DNA of 64,000 nucleotides from Oceanisphaera sp. IT1-181 (GTDB taxonomy: Bacteria; Pseudomonadota; Gammaproteobacteria; Enterobacterales; Aeromonadaceae). The DNA lies in the NCBI RefSeq assembly GCF_033807535.1, contig NZ_CP136856.1, positions 87,001 to 151,000 of the forward strand, written 5' to 3'. Positions within the stretch are counted from its first letter, which is position 1; every line of letters begins with the position of its first letter. Below the pieces are notes generated by a model, which made no database searches, was not told the DNA's origin, and worked only from the letters and a program-made list of their open reading frames with translations. Of this stretch, positions 15,545 through 24,092 are shown piece by piece. The translations under genes and the position numbers were made by a program.

Positions 15545-16891
15545 TTAGCTAAACGACTGCACTATCACCACTAGTACTAATACGGGGCAGACGAAGCGTA
15601 CGTACCAAGGCCAGATCTTCCAAAATAGCCCTTGTGCCACCTCAGGATTGCCCTGCTGTAACTCAGTTAACACCGCATTGCGCTGCCACACCCAACCCGC
15701 ATAAATGGTAATACACATGCTCACCAGCGGTTGGGCATATTGGGTGGTAAGCGTGATCACCAAGCCAAACAAGCTGCCAAAGTTAAATACAATCACCACA
15801 CTAAACAGCGTGCAGACAGCGGTCACCAACCAGGTGGCTTTGATGCGCGATAATGTGGAAGACTCCAACACCAATGACACCGGCGCCTCTAGCATAGAAA
15901 TCGCCGAGGTGAGGGCAGCTACTATCATTAGCACGAAAAAGGCCAAGGCTACCGGATATTGCGCCGCGCCCATGGTCTTAAATAAGGCCGGTAATACCGA
16001 AAACACTAAGGTATCTGAGCTAATTAGGCTGCCGTCTTCGGCGAAAATGGTCACGCCATTATGCTGGGCCACGTACATGGCAGGCAGAATTAGCAAACCG
16101 GCCATAAAGGCCACGCCGGTATCAAGCAAGGTTACTTGTGCCGCCAGTGCCGGAATATTGGCTTGACGATTCAGATAAGAGCCATAAAGCATCATCACCG
16201 CCGCACCTAGGGATAATGAGAAAAAGCTTTGGCCTAGCGCAGCTATGAGTACATCACGGTTGAGTACGCGACTAAAATCGGGCACCAAATACACTTTTAA
16301 GCCTTCGCTGGCGCCAGGCTGCAATAACATATAGCCGGTCAGCAGCACTAGCATCAGCAGCAGCAGGGGCATCAGCCGCGTCGACCATTTCTCGATACCT
16401 TGCTCTAGTCCTCGGCTCACTACATACAGGCTCAGCAGGGCAAACAATAGCGTGAACACTAAATTACGCGCGGTTGAAAAGTCTGTTAACCAAGCGGCGG
16501 TCGCGTCGGCACCCATAAGGCCGGCAACCGGCTCTAGGGCATAGGCCACAAACCAGCCAGAGACGATGGCGTAAAAGGTAAAAATAAAACTGACCGTCAA
16601 GATAGCGGCCAAGCCCACCAAGCCTGCCAATAACTTACTGCTTTTATTGCGCGTCAGTGTTTGCAAGGCACGAAAGGGATTAGCTTGGCCATGGCGACCG
16701 ATAGTAATTTCTGCCACCAGCATGGGGTAACCCAGCAAAAATATAAACAGCAGGTAGACCAAAAGAAAAGCGCCGCCGCCATTGCTGGCGGCCTGAGTTG
16801 GAAAGCCCCAGATATTACCCACACCAATGGCTGAGCCGGCGGCGGCCATCACGAATCCTAACTTGCTGCTAAATTGCGCCCTTTTTTCCAC
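15545..16891 (-). CDS. sodium-dependent transporter (SNF/NSS family)
   Basis: Na+-coupled amino-acid or neurotransmitter-type symporter in the inner membrane, 448 residues from GTG 16891. AGGAG lies 9 nt upstream of that GTG. A longer frame to 16939 begins with TTG and has no ribosome site. The family opening RAQFSSKLGFVMAAAGSAIGVGNIWGFP forms TM1 with the unwound sodium/substrate segment. ASNGGGAFLLVYLLFIFLLGYPM is TM2. About 11 transmembrane segments are present. The substrate is not predictable. Its promoter shares the divergent region with fabR. Confidence 0.9.
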   Translation of the reverse strand: MEKRAQFSSKLGFVMAAAGSAIGVGNIWGFPTQAASNGGGAFLLVYLLFIFLLGYPMLVAEITIGRHGQANPFRALQTLTRNKSSKLLAGLVGLAAILTVSFIFTFYAIVSGWFVAYALEPVAGLMGADATAAWLTDFSTARNLVFTLLFALLSLYVVSRGLEQGIEKWSTRLMPLLLLMLVLLTGYMLLQPGASEGLKVYLVPDFSRVLNRDVLIAALGQSFFSLSLGAAVMMLYGSYLNRQANIPALAAQVTLLDTGVAFMAGLLILPAMYVAQHNGVTIFAEDGSLISSDTLVFSVLPALFKTMGAAQYPVALAFFVLMIVAALTSAISMLEAPVSLVLESSTLSRIKATWLVTAVCTLFSVVIVFNFGSLFGLVITLTTQYAQPLVSMCITIYAGWVWQRNAVLTELQQGNPEVAQGLFWKIWPWYVRFVCPVLVLVVIVQSFS

Positions 16892-17250
16892 GTCTTGCTG
16901 CTCCTGCTGACTGTAAGCTTTTGTGTACACACCGCCCAATTAAAATCGCGCCAACGTCAGGGTTGGGCAGCGCTTTTGTCAAAGGAGAGGGGTTTTGGGT
17001 AGGCAATATAGGCGATTGCCGGTGCTTTTTCAGTAAAAAATAAATAGCTAACGTCATAAGTCTCATCTTTGACTGTCGCAGATTCGTTACTTTTGTTGGC
17101 GGCACCGTTAGTAGTGCTTCAATCAGCTCCTTTATTTTGTTAACTAGTTCACGGCTGTGACAGAGTAATCAAAAACTGACCAAACAGAGCTGACCGCGCG
17201 GCGACAAAGGGGTATGATCCCTTCATTAATCGGTTAGATTTTGGTGTGTT

Positions 17251-17862
17251 GTGGGTATTCGCGCTCAACAAAAAGAAAAAACCCGTCGTACGCTAATTGA
17301 TGCAGCTTTTAGTCAACTTAGTGCCGAGCGCAGTTTTTCGAGCCTGAGCCTAAGAGAAGTGGCGCGCGAAGCCGGTCTTGCACCCACTTCGTTTTACCGT
17401 CACTTTAAAGATATGGAAGAGCTGGGGTTGACCTTGGTCGACGAAGGCGGCTTAACATTACGGCAGTTGATGCGCCAAGCTCGTCAACGCATTGCCGATG
17501 GTGGTAGTGTTATACAGATCTCGATAAAAACTTTTATGGAGTTTATCGATCGCAGTCCCGATGTGTTTAGGTTATTACTACGTGAACGCTCAGGTACTTC
17601 GGCTGCTTTTCGCCAAGCCGTAGCCCGTGAGATCCAACACTTTACTGCTGAATTAACTGATTATTTAGAAGAGAAACAACAGACTAGCCGAAGCTATGCG
17701 GAAATGCAGGCTCAAGCTATGGTCACCATAGTATTTAGTGCAGGTGCAGAAGCGCTGGATATGAACGAGAGTGAGCGTGCGGCTTTGGCCGAGCGTATGA
17801 CCTTGCAACTGCGAATTATTGCCAAGGGCGCAGATGCATACAATAAAGCAAAGAGGCTTTAG
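17251..17862 (+). CDS. fabR: TetR family repressor FabR
   Basis: Repressor of unsaturated fatty acid synthesis genes (fabA/fabB) in E. coli. The 203-residue protein starts at GTG 17251 and closely follows E. coli FabR: MGIRAQQKEKTRRTLIDAAFSQLSAERSF, the recognition helix APTSFYRHFKDMEELGL, then RLLLRERSGTSAAFRQAVAREIQHF and MVTIVFSAGAEALD. It is followed 23 bp later by yijD, the same neighbour as in E. coli. Confidence 0.95.
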   Translation: MGIRAQQKEKTRRTLIDAAFSQLSAERSFSSLSLREVAREAGLAPTSFYRHFKDMEELGLTLVDEGGLTLRQLMRQARQRIADGGSVIQISIKTFMEFIDRSPDVFRLLLRERSGTSAAFRQAVAREIQHFTAELTDYLEEKQQTSRSYAEMQAQAMVTIVFSAGAEALDMNESERAALAERMTLQLRIIAKGADAYNKAKRL

Positions 17863-17885
17863 GCCCTATATTAGGAAGGATGACC

Positions 17886-18266
17886 ATGTCAGTAACTAAG
17901 AATATTCGTCGCAAACCTATCTTATTAGCGCTACTCGTTGGCTTGTGCGGTAATGGCACATTGGCGATGTTAAGCGTAAGCCAGTTAACGTTTTCTATTT
18001 TCCCTATCATAGCGCTAGTGCTGGCAGCCCGTATGCTCTATCGGGAATACCTCACCGTACCTATGGAAGGTGACACCCCACTTTGTACCTTGCTCGCTTT
18101 TCTAATTGGCGTGTTTGCTTACTCAGCCGTGTTGCGTACCGAGTTTCCGGAAATGGGCACTAACTTCTTCTCGGTAATGGTAAGTCTGGTATTAGTCATT
18201 TGGTTGGCGTTAAAAATGGGTGTGGCCGCACGCCCAGTAGCTGCAGAAGACGGCGTTAAGTCTTAA
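17886..18266 (+). CDS. yijD: YijD family (DUF1422) membrane protein
   Basis: A small inner-membrane protein of 126 residues from the ATG at 17886. AGGAAGG lies 6 nt upstream; the ATG at 17880 touches that site and is less likely. Four hydrophobic segments are present, including PILLALLVGLCGNGTLAML and LLAFLIGVFAYSAVL. Conserved beside fabR in Enterobacterales and relatives; function unknown. Confidence 0.9.
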   Translation: MSVTKNIRRKPILLALLVGLCGNGTLAMLSVSQLTFSIFPIIALVLAARMLYREYLTVPMEGDTPLCTLLAFLIGVFAYSAVLRTEFPEMGTNFFSVMVSLVLVIWLALKMGVAARPVAAEDGVKS

Positions 18267-18300
18267 CACTCGCCTTAACTCTGGTCTTAAAAAGACGACA

Positions 18301-18325
18301 AGCCCGCCATTTGGCGGGCTTTTTA
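18301..18325 (+). terminator. terminator after fabR-yijD
   Basis: Stem AGCCCGCC/GGCGGGCT with a 4-nt loop and T-run, 35 bp past yijD. Confidence 0.9.
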
Positions 18326-18442
18326 TTTGGGTGTGAGGCGTGAGGGATAGAATTCCGCCTTCGGCGAAATGCGAGAGCAAGCGTGCGCCTACAAAAACAT
18401 GCCCTTTGTTTAGCTCGGCTATCACGCCTCACCTTTCACTGC

Positions 18443-19297
18443 TTAATCCGTCACCACCGGCAGGTTTGCCAAGCCACCCCATTCAGTCCAAGAGCCATCG
18501 TACACCGCAATTTTTTGATGGCCAGTGAGGTAGGCCGCCAGCGCAATAATAGCGGCGGTAACACCAGAACCACAGCTACAAATCAGTGTTTGCTCAGGGC
18601 TTAACAAGGGGGCTAGTTTTTGCGCTAATTGGTCTTTGGGTAAATATTGCCCTTGCTGCAACAGCTCGCTAAACGGTAAGCAAGCCGCACCTGGCATATG
18701 GCCAGCTCGCACTCCAGGGCGCGGGTCGGGCGCTTGGCCACTAAAGCGCTCACGGCTGCGCGCATCTAAAATTTGCTGGCTGGGTTGCGTGAGCGCCGCT
18801 TGCACTTGATTAGCGTCAGCAAGCCAGTGGTCTTGTAGTCGGGCTTCAAATTTACCAGCAGCCACCGCTGTGGGCGGTGTGTTATCTACCGGCAAATCGA
18901 GAGCCAGCCAATTTGGCAAGCCACCATCCAGCACTGCCACTTGGGAGTGGCCCATGGCCTTAAACATCCACCACGCTCGAGGGGCAGCAAAAATACCACT
19001 GCTGTCGTAGACAACTATTTGCTGCTGATTGCTAATGCCTAACGCGGACACTTGTCGCGAAAACTGCTCAGCACTCGGCAGCATGTGCGGCAGTGAGCTA
19101 GTGTTATCAGCTATCTCTTGGTCAAAATCAAAAAAACGGGCGCCGGGAATACGCTGCTGGCGCCATTCACTTGCGCCAGAACGCTGTGCGGCGGGCATAT
19201 GCCAGCTGGCGTCCAGCACCACTAAATTTGGGTCATGTAAGTGTGCCGCTAGCCAGTGCGCGTCCACTAAAGCGGAAGGTAATTGTAAAGCCGTCAT
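18443..19297 (-). CDS. sseA: 3-mercaptopyruvate sulfurtransferase
   Basis: Two-domain rhodanese of 284 residues that transfers sulfur from 3-mercaptopyruvate. The N-terminal inactive domain spans about 8-130 (LVDAHWLAAHLHDPNLVVLDASWHMP, YDSSGIFAAPRAWWMFKAMGH, LDGGLPNW). The catalytic C-terminal domain spans about 155-280. The active-site loop CGSGVTA carries Cys242, the mercaptopyruvate-type loop, in contrast to the CRxGx[R/T] loop of thiosulfate sulfurtransferases. Single gene, with GGAG upstream of the ATG. Confidence 0.92.
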   Translation of the reverse strand: MTALQLPSALVDAHWLAAHLHDPNLVVLDASWHMPAAQRSGASEWRQQRIPGARFFDFDQEIADNTSSLPHMLPSAEQFSRQVSALGISNQQQIVVYDSSGIFAAPRAWWMFKAMGHSQVAVLDGGLPNWLALDLPVDNTPPTAVAAGKFEARLQDHWLADANQVQAALTQPSQQILDARSRERFSGQAPDPRPGVRAGHMPGAACLPFSELLQQGQYLPKDQLAQKLAPLLSPEQTLICSCGSGVTAAIIALAAYLTGHQKIAVYDGSWTEWGGLANLPVVTD

Positions 19298-19377
19298 GAT
19301 AATTACTCCTGTTTAAGCGATAACTTTATCCTAAGCGACGCGCTCAGTTGGAACTATATTTTTATCAAGCGAATTTT

Positions 19378-19395
19378 TGTAAGAGATCCGCCCGA
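19378..19395 (+). promoter_or_regulatory. candidate UvrY/GacA box half-site upstream of csrB
   Basis: TGTAAGAGATC matches the left half and centre of the GacA/UvrY box TGTAAG-N6-CTTACA; the right half is not preserved. It lies about 190 bp upstream of the predicted csrB start. A distant UvrY site is also known for E. coli csrB. Confidence 0.4.
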
Positions 19396-19540
19396 CTTGC
19401 TGTGCGCCATATCGTAATATGCGGGGTGCAATAACGCTTTAGCGAGTAGCATTAGTGCACCTTTAAAATTAATGCTATCAAAAACAACAACTTAAAAATA
19501 AATAGTGATTTATTCGCATAATGCACTACGCATTCTTAAC

Positions 19541-19568
19541 TTGAGACGCGCATAAAATACTGTATAGT
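19541..19568 (+). promoter_or_regulatory. sigma-70 promoter of the CsrB-like RNA
   Basis: TTGAGA (19541-19546), a 16-bp spacer and TATAGT (19563-19568) predict transcription from about 19575, exactly where the GGA-rich region begins. Confidence 0.7.
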
Positions 19569-19574
19569 TACTTT

Positions 19575-19847
19575 AGCAGGGAGCAAGGGAAGCCCATCAG
19601 GAAGACAGGCTTGCTAAGTAAGGCGAAAGGAATTCCGCAGGAAGCGGCAAGGGACACCTCTAGGATGGAGAGTGATGCGAATCAGGATGAGTCGCAGTCA
19701 GGATGACACAGGACACGCCGATGGATCGGTATGAGGAAATGCCTTAAGGATAAGGTACTATGTCAAGGAGTGCAGGGAGCAACATTGGTTTAGGGATTTG
19801 AGCCATACGACAACCCAAAGGGGGATGACGATAGTCATCCCCCTTTT
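19575..19847 (+). ncRNA. csrB: CsrB/RsmB-family regulatory RNA
   Basis: About 270 nt with roughly 17 GGA motifs before the terminator, many as AGGA or AGGGA in predicted loops. CsrA/RsmA dimers are sequestered by such loops. The blocks GGGACACCTCTAGGATGGAG and GTGCAGGGAGCAACA closely match segments of E. coli CsrB, which supports the family call. The 3' end is a 13-bp hairpin (19817-19846) with a loop of GATA and a T-run. No plausible protein is encoded. It is preceded by a sigma-70 promoter and a UvrY-like half-site. Confidence 0.9.
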
Positions 19848-19850
19848 CTA
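19817..19850 (+). terminator. csrB Rho-independent terminator
   Basis: AAAGGGGGATGAC/GTCATCCCCCTTT stem with GATA loop and TTTT end. Confidence 0.9.
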
Positions 19851-19920
19851 TGCCTTAATTTCGTTGTTCAGCGGCGTGGCTAACGCAAGGTCAACAGACT
19901 CTAATTTAAGGTTTATTAGT

Positions 19921-20244
19921 ATGAGCCAGTGGCATGCTATTTATTGGGCGGGCAACAGTCTAGAGGCGCATTTGTTAAAAGGCGCATTAGAAGTCTCGGG
20001 CATTGAGGTGCAACTGCAAGGGGAAGCGCTAGCTGGAGCCTTAGGTGAGCTACCCGCCAATGCCATAGAAGTGACGCTATTGGTTAAGCACCAACACCTA
20101 GCCCAAGCTCAGCAAATTCTATTAAACTACCAACAACAAAATAAGCCGGCTTGGCACTGCCAGCAATGTGGAGAACACAATGCTGGCAGTTTTGAGCTTT
20201 GTTGGCAGTGTGGCCAAGACACCACGCCCGAAGCTTGCGATTAA
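19921..20244 (+). CDS. DUF2007 domain protein with zinc ribbon
   Basis: A 107-residue protein. The ATG at 19921 (MSQWHAIYWAGNSLEAHLLKG) is preceded by AAGG. The frame extends further upstream into the csrB terminator, which cannot be coding. The N-terminal DUF2007 (putative signal-transducing) domain is QWHAIYWAGNSLEAHLLKGALEVSGIEVQL. The C-terminal zinc ribbon carries two CxxC pairs (CQQCGEHN and CWQCGQD). Function unknown; it may bind a partner protein. Its stop overlaps that of yhhL by 4 bp, convergently. Confidence 0.82.
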   Translation: MSQWHAIYWAGNSLEAHLLKGALEVSGIEVQLQGEALAGALGELPANAIEVTLLVKHQHLAQAQQILLNYQQQNKPAWHCQQCGEHNAGSFELCWQCGQDTTPEACD

Positions 20245-20567
20245 TCTTTCGACTGTTGTTTTTTCTGTCTGTTTTGCGCGTTTTTCTGCTTATTTTCTTC
20301 CGAAATTTCTTTTAGGCGTGCGCGGTGGTGATTCATGGCAAACGAGCCGAATACCAGCACCGCTAAATAGTCTTTGGCAGTCAGATCTAAAAACTTAGAA
20401 GCCTGCTTTAGCATCAACATTTGCAAGAGGTGCATGACTAGCACCACCACACCCAAAATCATGGGCATAGTGCCGACTTCTTGAAAGTCTGGGCCCACAA
20501 TGGCATAAATAACGCCTGCCCAAAACAGCAGCATAATCAAACGCATGATCAGATTTATTATGTTCAT
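20241..20567 (-). CDS. yhhL: YhhL family (DUF1145) membrane protein
   Basis: A 108-residue protein from the ATG at 20567, which overlaps the rsmD stop (ATGA-type coupling). Two to three hydrophobic segments (LIMRLIMLLFWAGVIYAIVG, MILGVVVLVMHLLQMLML) precede a charged C-terminal tail. E. coli has yhhL beside rsmD (yhhF), supporting the family. Function unknown. Confidence 0.85.
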   Translation of the reverse strand: MNIINLIMRLIMLLFWAGVIYAIVGPDFQEVGTMPMILGVVVLVMHLLQMLMLKQASKFLDLTAKDYLAVLVFGSFAMNHHRARLKEISEENKQKNAQNRQKKQQSKD

Positions 20568-21157
20568 TGCACAGCTTCTCTTTGATAAAGTTGATAGGAC
20601 ACTTGGCCGGCCTGCTTGTCTTTTAACAGCCGCCAATTTAGGGGTAGTAATAGGTCGCCGGCCTGTTCGCGCTCTATGTATATTTGCGCGTCTTCACTCA
20701 GCCAGCCATTCGATTCTAATAATTGGCAAGCTTGGGGCAATAACTGCTGATGAAAGGGCGGGTCTAAAAACACCACATCAAAGGCGCGCGCGGGTGTTTG
20801 CAAAAACGCCAATGCATCTTTGTGTATTACCTGGCCAGGAGCGGCGGGTAAGCTCGCTAAATTTTGCACTAATTGCTTAGCGACACTGGCGTCTTTTTCT
20901 ATCAGCACTACCTCGGCGGCACCGCGTGATAAGGCTTCAAAGCCTAAGCTGCCGCTGCCTGCAAACAAGTCCAAGCAGTGAGATTGGCGAATATCGAACA
21001 TCAGCCAATTGAATAAGGTTTCTTTAATACGATCAGTGGTGGGCCTTAAGCCTTCACTATTAAGCACGGGTAATTTACGCCCGCGCCATTGGCCGCCAAT
21101 CAAGCGAATTTGGCCCGAGGCTGCTGTGGCTTTTTTTACTGGTTTTGCTTTTGCCAT
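20564..21157 (-). CDS. rsmD: 16S rRNA (guanine966-N2)-methyltransferase
   Basis: A 197-residue SAM-dependent methyltransferase that modifies G966 of 16S rRNA. Motifs seen: RLIGGQWRGRKLPVL, the DRIKETLFNWL segment, the SAM loop DLFAGSGSLG (63-72) and the catalytic LDPPF (131-135). It is divergent from ftsY across about 130 bp and in an operon with yhhL, as in E. coli. Confidence 0.93.
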   Translation of the reverse strand: MAKAKPVKKATAASGQIRLIGGQWRGRKLPVLNSEGLRPTTDRIKETLFNWLMFDIRQSHCLDLFAGSGSLGFEALSRGAAEVVLIEKDASVAKQLVQNLASLPAAPGQVIHKDALAFLQTPARAFDVVFLDPPFHQQLLPQACQLLESNGWLSEDAQIYIEREQAGDLLLPLNWRLLKDKQAGQVSYQLYQREAVQ

Positions 21158-21290
21158 CTCGTTTCGCCGTCTTTCAATAAAGTGCTAGTATGAGGGCGGT
21201 TTTGCACCCTCAAGGTGCTGTGTATTCTAAAGAAGGGACAGAGCCACGGCCAGCTCTAATCTCCCCCCGACATTTGTGAGTAATAACATA

Positions 21291-23426
21291 ATGGCAAAAA
21301 AAGGTATTTTATCTTGGTTTGGCTTTGGCAAAAATAAAGAACAGCCAGAACCAGCGCAAGATCAGGCAGCAGAACAAGCACGTTTAGCCGCCGAGGCCGA
21401 AGCCGCAGAGCAGGCGCGATTACAGGCAGAAGCTGACGCCGTCGAGCAGGCTCGCTTGGCGACAGAGGCCACCGCCACTGAACAGGCACGATTGGCAGAA
21501 GCAGCAGCGGCCGAGCAAGCACGGTTAGCGATTGAAGCTGCAGCGGCAGAACAAGCTCGTTTAGCAGCAGAAGCCGACGCGGCAGAGCATGAGCGGTTGG
21601 CAGCAGAATTTAACGCCGTGGAGCAGGCACGACTAGCAGCGCAGGCTGAAGCGGCCGAGCAAGCACGATTGGCAGCGGTCGCCGAAGCTCAAGCGGAAGC
21701 CGCCGAACAGGCGCGATTAGCAGACGAATTTGCAGCGGTAGAGCAGGCGCGCTTGGCAACTGCCACCCAAGCCGCGGAACAGGTGCGTGTTGCGGAAGAA
21801 GCAGAAGCGGCGGAGCAAGCTGGTTTGGCAGCAGCCGAAGCGGCAGAACAGGCTCGTTTGGCAGCGGAAGCCGAAGCGGCAGAACAGGTGCGTTTAGCAG
21901 CAGAGGCCGAGGCGGCAGAGCAGGCGCGTTTAGCAGTAGAGGCCGAGGCGGCAGAGCAAGCGCGTTTGGCGGCAGCAGCCGAAGCAGCAGAACAAGCGCG
22001 TTTGGCGGCCGAAGCACAAGCCGTAGAACAGGCGCGCTTAGCAGCAGAAGCCGAAGCGGCGGAACAGGCTCGTTTGGCAGCAGAAGCCGAAGCGGCAGAA
22101 CAGGCTCGCTTGGCAGCCGAAGCCGAAGCAGCGGAACAAGCGCGCTTGACGGCAGAAGCCGAAGCGGCAGAACAGGCTCGTTTGGCAGCAGAAGCCGAAG
22201 CGGCAGAACAGGCTCGCTTGGCAGCCGAAGCCGAAGCAGCGGAACAAGCGCGCTTGACGGCAGCAGCCGAAGCGGCCGAACAGGCGGGTTTAGTGGCAGA
22301 AGCCGAAGCGGCGGAACAAGCTCGCTTGGCGGCAGAAGCAGCAGAACAGGCTCGTTTAGCGGAAGAAGCCGAAGCAGCAGAACAAGTGCGCTTAGCAGCA
22401 GAAGCCGAAGCGGCAGAACAGGCGCGTTTGGCAGCAGAAGCCGAAGCGGCAGAACAGGCTCAATTAGCAGCAGAAGAGCAAGCGTTGGCTGCGGCAGCGC
22501 CAAAGCAAGGTTTCTTCTCCCGCCTTAAGAGTGGTTTGCTGAAAACTCGCCAAAATCTGGGCTCAGGATTTTTTGGCCTATTCAGCGGTAAAAAAATTGA
22601 TGATGAGCTGTTTGAAGAGCTAGAAACTCAGTTGTTGACGGCGGATTTGGGCGTAGAAACCACGCTCTCGATTATTGATAATTTAACGCGCCAAGCCAAT
22701 CGTCGTCAGTTGAAAGACGGTGAAGCTCTGTATGAACTACTAAAAGAAGAAATGGCCACTATCTTACACAAGGTGGAGCAACCCTTGGTGATAGATAGCG
22801 AGCATAAGCCTTATGTGATTTTGATGGTGGGCGTTAATGGCGTGGGTAAAACCACCACCATCGGAAAATTGGCTCGCCAGTTTCAGGCTGAAGGTAAGTC
22901 GGTAATGCTGGCCGCGGGCGATACCTTCCGTGCGGCAGCGGTTGAGCAGTTACAAATCTGGGGTGAGCGTAACAAGATCCCGGTGATTGCTCAGCATACG
23001 GGTGCCGATGCGGCCTCTGTTATCTATGATGCAGTAGAAGCCGCCAAGGCGCGTAAGGTCGATGTGTTACTGGTCGACACCGCCGGGCGTTTGCAAAATA
23101 AAGCGCACTTGATGGACGAGCTGAAGAAAGTGGTGCGCGTGATGCAAAAAATTGATGGCGCAGCTCCCCATGAAATCATGCTGACGCTGGATGCGGGCAC
23201 TGGCCAAAATGCGCTCAGTCAGGCAAAAGTCTTTAATGAGGCGGTACCGATCACCGGTATTGTCTTAAGTAAGCTGGATGGTACCGCCAAAGGTGGGGTC
23301 ATTTTTGCGGTGGCCGACAAGTTTGGTATTCCTATTCGCTATATTGGGGTGGGTGAGAAAATTGATGATTTACGTCCCTTTGTCGCCCGGGAATTTATTG
23401 ATGCGCTTTTCAGTCAGGATGAATAA
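21291..23426 (+). CDS. ftsY: signal recognition particle receptor FtsY with expanded repeats
   Basis: Membrane-targeting SRP receptor GTPase, 711 residues from the ATG at 21291. The family start MAKKGILSWFGFGKN resembles E. coli MAKEKKRGFFSWLGFG. The N-terminal region (about 26-397) is not the usual short acidic linker. It holds 31 head-to-tail 12-residue units of consensus AAEQARLAAEAE, likely a long charged helix or coiled coil. The core NG domain follows from about 404 (PKQGFFSRLKSGL, then N-domain). G motifs are GVNGVGKTT at about 512, DTAGRLQNKAHLMDEL and the LSKLDGTAKGG box. E. coli FtsY is 497 residues, so the excess is entirely repeat. ftsE starts immediately after its stop. Confidence 0.95.
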   Translation: MAKKGILSWFGFGKNKEQPEPAQDQAAEQARLAAEAEAAEQARLQAEADAVEQARLATEATATEQARLAEAAAAEQARLAIEAAAAEQARLAAEADAAEHERLAAEFNAVEQARLAAQAEAAEQARLAAVAEAQAEAAEQARLADEFAAVEQARLATATQAAEQVRVAEEAEAAEQAGLAAAEAAEQARLAAEAEAAEQVRLAAEAEAAEQARLAVEAEAAEQARLAAAAEAAEQARLAAEAQAVEQARLAAEAEAAEQARLAAEAEAAEQARLAAEAEAAEQARLTAEAEAAEQARLAAEAEAAEQARLAAEAEAAEQARLTAAAEAAEQAGLVAEAEAAEQARLAAEAAEQARLAEEAEAAEQVRLAAEAEAAEQARLAAEAEAAEQAQLAAEEQALAAAAPKQGFFSRLKSGLLKTRQNLGSGFFGLFSGKKIDDELFEELETQLLTADLGVETTLSIIDNLTRQANRRQLKDGEALYELLKEEMATILHKVEQPLVIDSEHKPYVILMVGVNGVGKTTTIGKLARQFQAEGKSVMLAAGDTFRAAAVEQLQIWGERNKIPVIAQHTGADAASVIYDAVEAAKARKVDVLLVDTAGRLQNKAHLMDELKKVVRVMQKIDGAAPHEIMLTLDAGTGQNALSQAKVFNEAVPITGIVLSKLDGTAKGGVIFAVADKFGIPIRYIGVGEKIDDLRPFVAREFIDALFSQDE
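21366..22481 (+). repeat. 31-unit 36-bp coding repeat in ftsY
   Basis: A 1116-bp tract of degenerate 36-bp units, each encoding a variant of AAEQARLAAEAE. A few units are 11 or 16 residues. Third positions vary strongly between distant units but are nearly identical between neighbours in the middle, a sign of recent local duplication. Confidence 0.92.
22047..22262 (+). repeat. tandem duplication of a 108-bp block (three units)
   Basis: 22047-22154 and 22155-22262 are the same 108-bp block with one mismatch. They are far more alike than other units, so this is a recent three-unit duplication. Confidence 0.85.
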
Positions 23427-24092
23427 ATGATCCGCTTCGAGCAGGTGAGTAAGGTGTACAGCGGCGGCTTTCAGGCGCTGCAAAAAGTGAGTTTTAACCT
23501 TGGCAAGGGAGAGATGGCCTATTTGACGGGGCACTCGGGTGCCGGCAAAAGTACCTTGCTCAAGTTGATCAGCGTGATGGAAAGGCCCACCGATGGCCAT
23601 GTGTTTTTTAATGGCCAAGATGTGAGCCGCATTCGTCGCGGTCATATCCCGTATGTGCGCCGCCGCATAGGCATGATCTTTCAAGACCATCACCTCATTA
23701 ACGGCCGTACCGTGTTTGATAACGTGGCGCTGCCCTTGGTGATTGAGGGTTATAACCACAATGATATTCGCCGCCGGGTATCGGCGGCACTCGATAAGGT
23801 CGGCTTGCTTGGCAAAGACCGTTACTTTCCGCTGATGTTATCCGGTGGTGAGCAACAAAGGGTCGGTATAGCGCGCGCCATCGTCAATAAGCCGTCTTTA
23901 TTGTTGGCGGATGAGCCGACTGGTAACTTGGATCCTGCGTTATCGATGGAGATACTACGCTTGTTTGAAGCCTTTAATAGCGTGGGCGTCAGTGTGTTAA
24001 TTGCCACCCACGATACGGGGCTGATTAATGCCCAGCGTCATCGCACTTTGACCTTAAGCGCTGGCCGATTGGTTGCGGAGGCCGAGCTATGA
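23427..24092 (+). CDS. ftsE: cell division ATP-binding protein FtsE
   Basis: ABC ATPase of 221 residues that pairs with FtsX to activate septal murein hydrolases through EnvC. Walker A is GHSGAGKST (35-43). The Q-loop lies in IGMIFQDHHL. The signature is LSGGEQQ (138-144) and Walker B is LLLADEP (158-164). The start codon immediately follows the ftsY stop and the stop overlaps ftsX by 4 bp. Confidence 0.95.
   Translation: MIRFEQVSKVYSGGFQALQKVSFNLGKGEMAYLTGHSGAGKSTLLKLISVMERPTDGHVFFNGQDVSRIRRGHIPYVRRRIGMIFQDHHLINGRTVFDNVALPLVIEGYNHNDIRRRVSAALDKVGLLGKDRYFPLMLSGGEQQRVGIARAIVNKPSLLLADEPTGNLDPALSMEILRLFEAFNSVGVSVLIATHDTGLINAQRHRTLTLSAGRLVAEAEL

Noticed and set aside
16869..17105. 78-codon frame in the NSS/fabR divergent region
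   Set aside because: It overlaps the NSS start and the promoter region for fabR; no ribosome site and odd composition.
21610..22503. 297-codon open frame opposite the ftsY repeat, Leu/Pro-rich
   Set aside because: It is a shadow of the Ala/Glu/Gln repeat read on the other strand. It is open only because the repeat avoids stop codons. No ribosome site and composition is non-natural.
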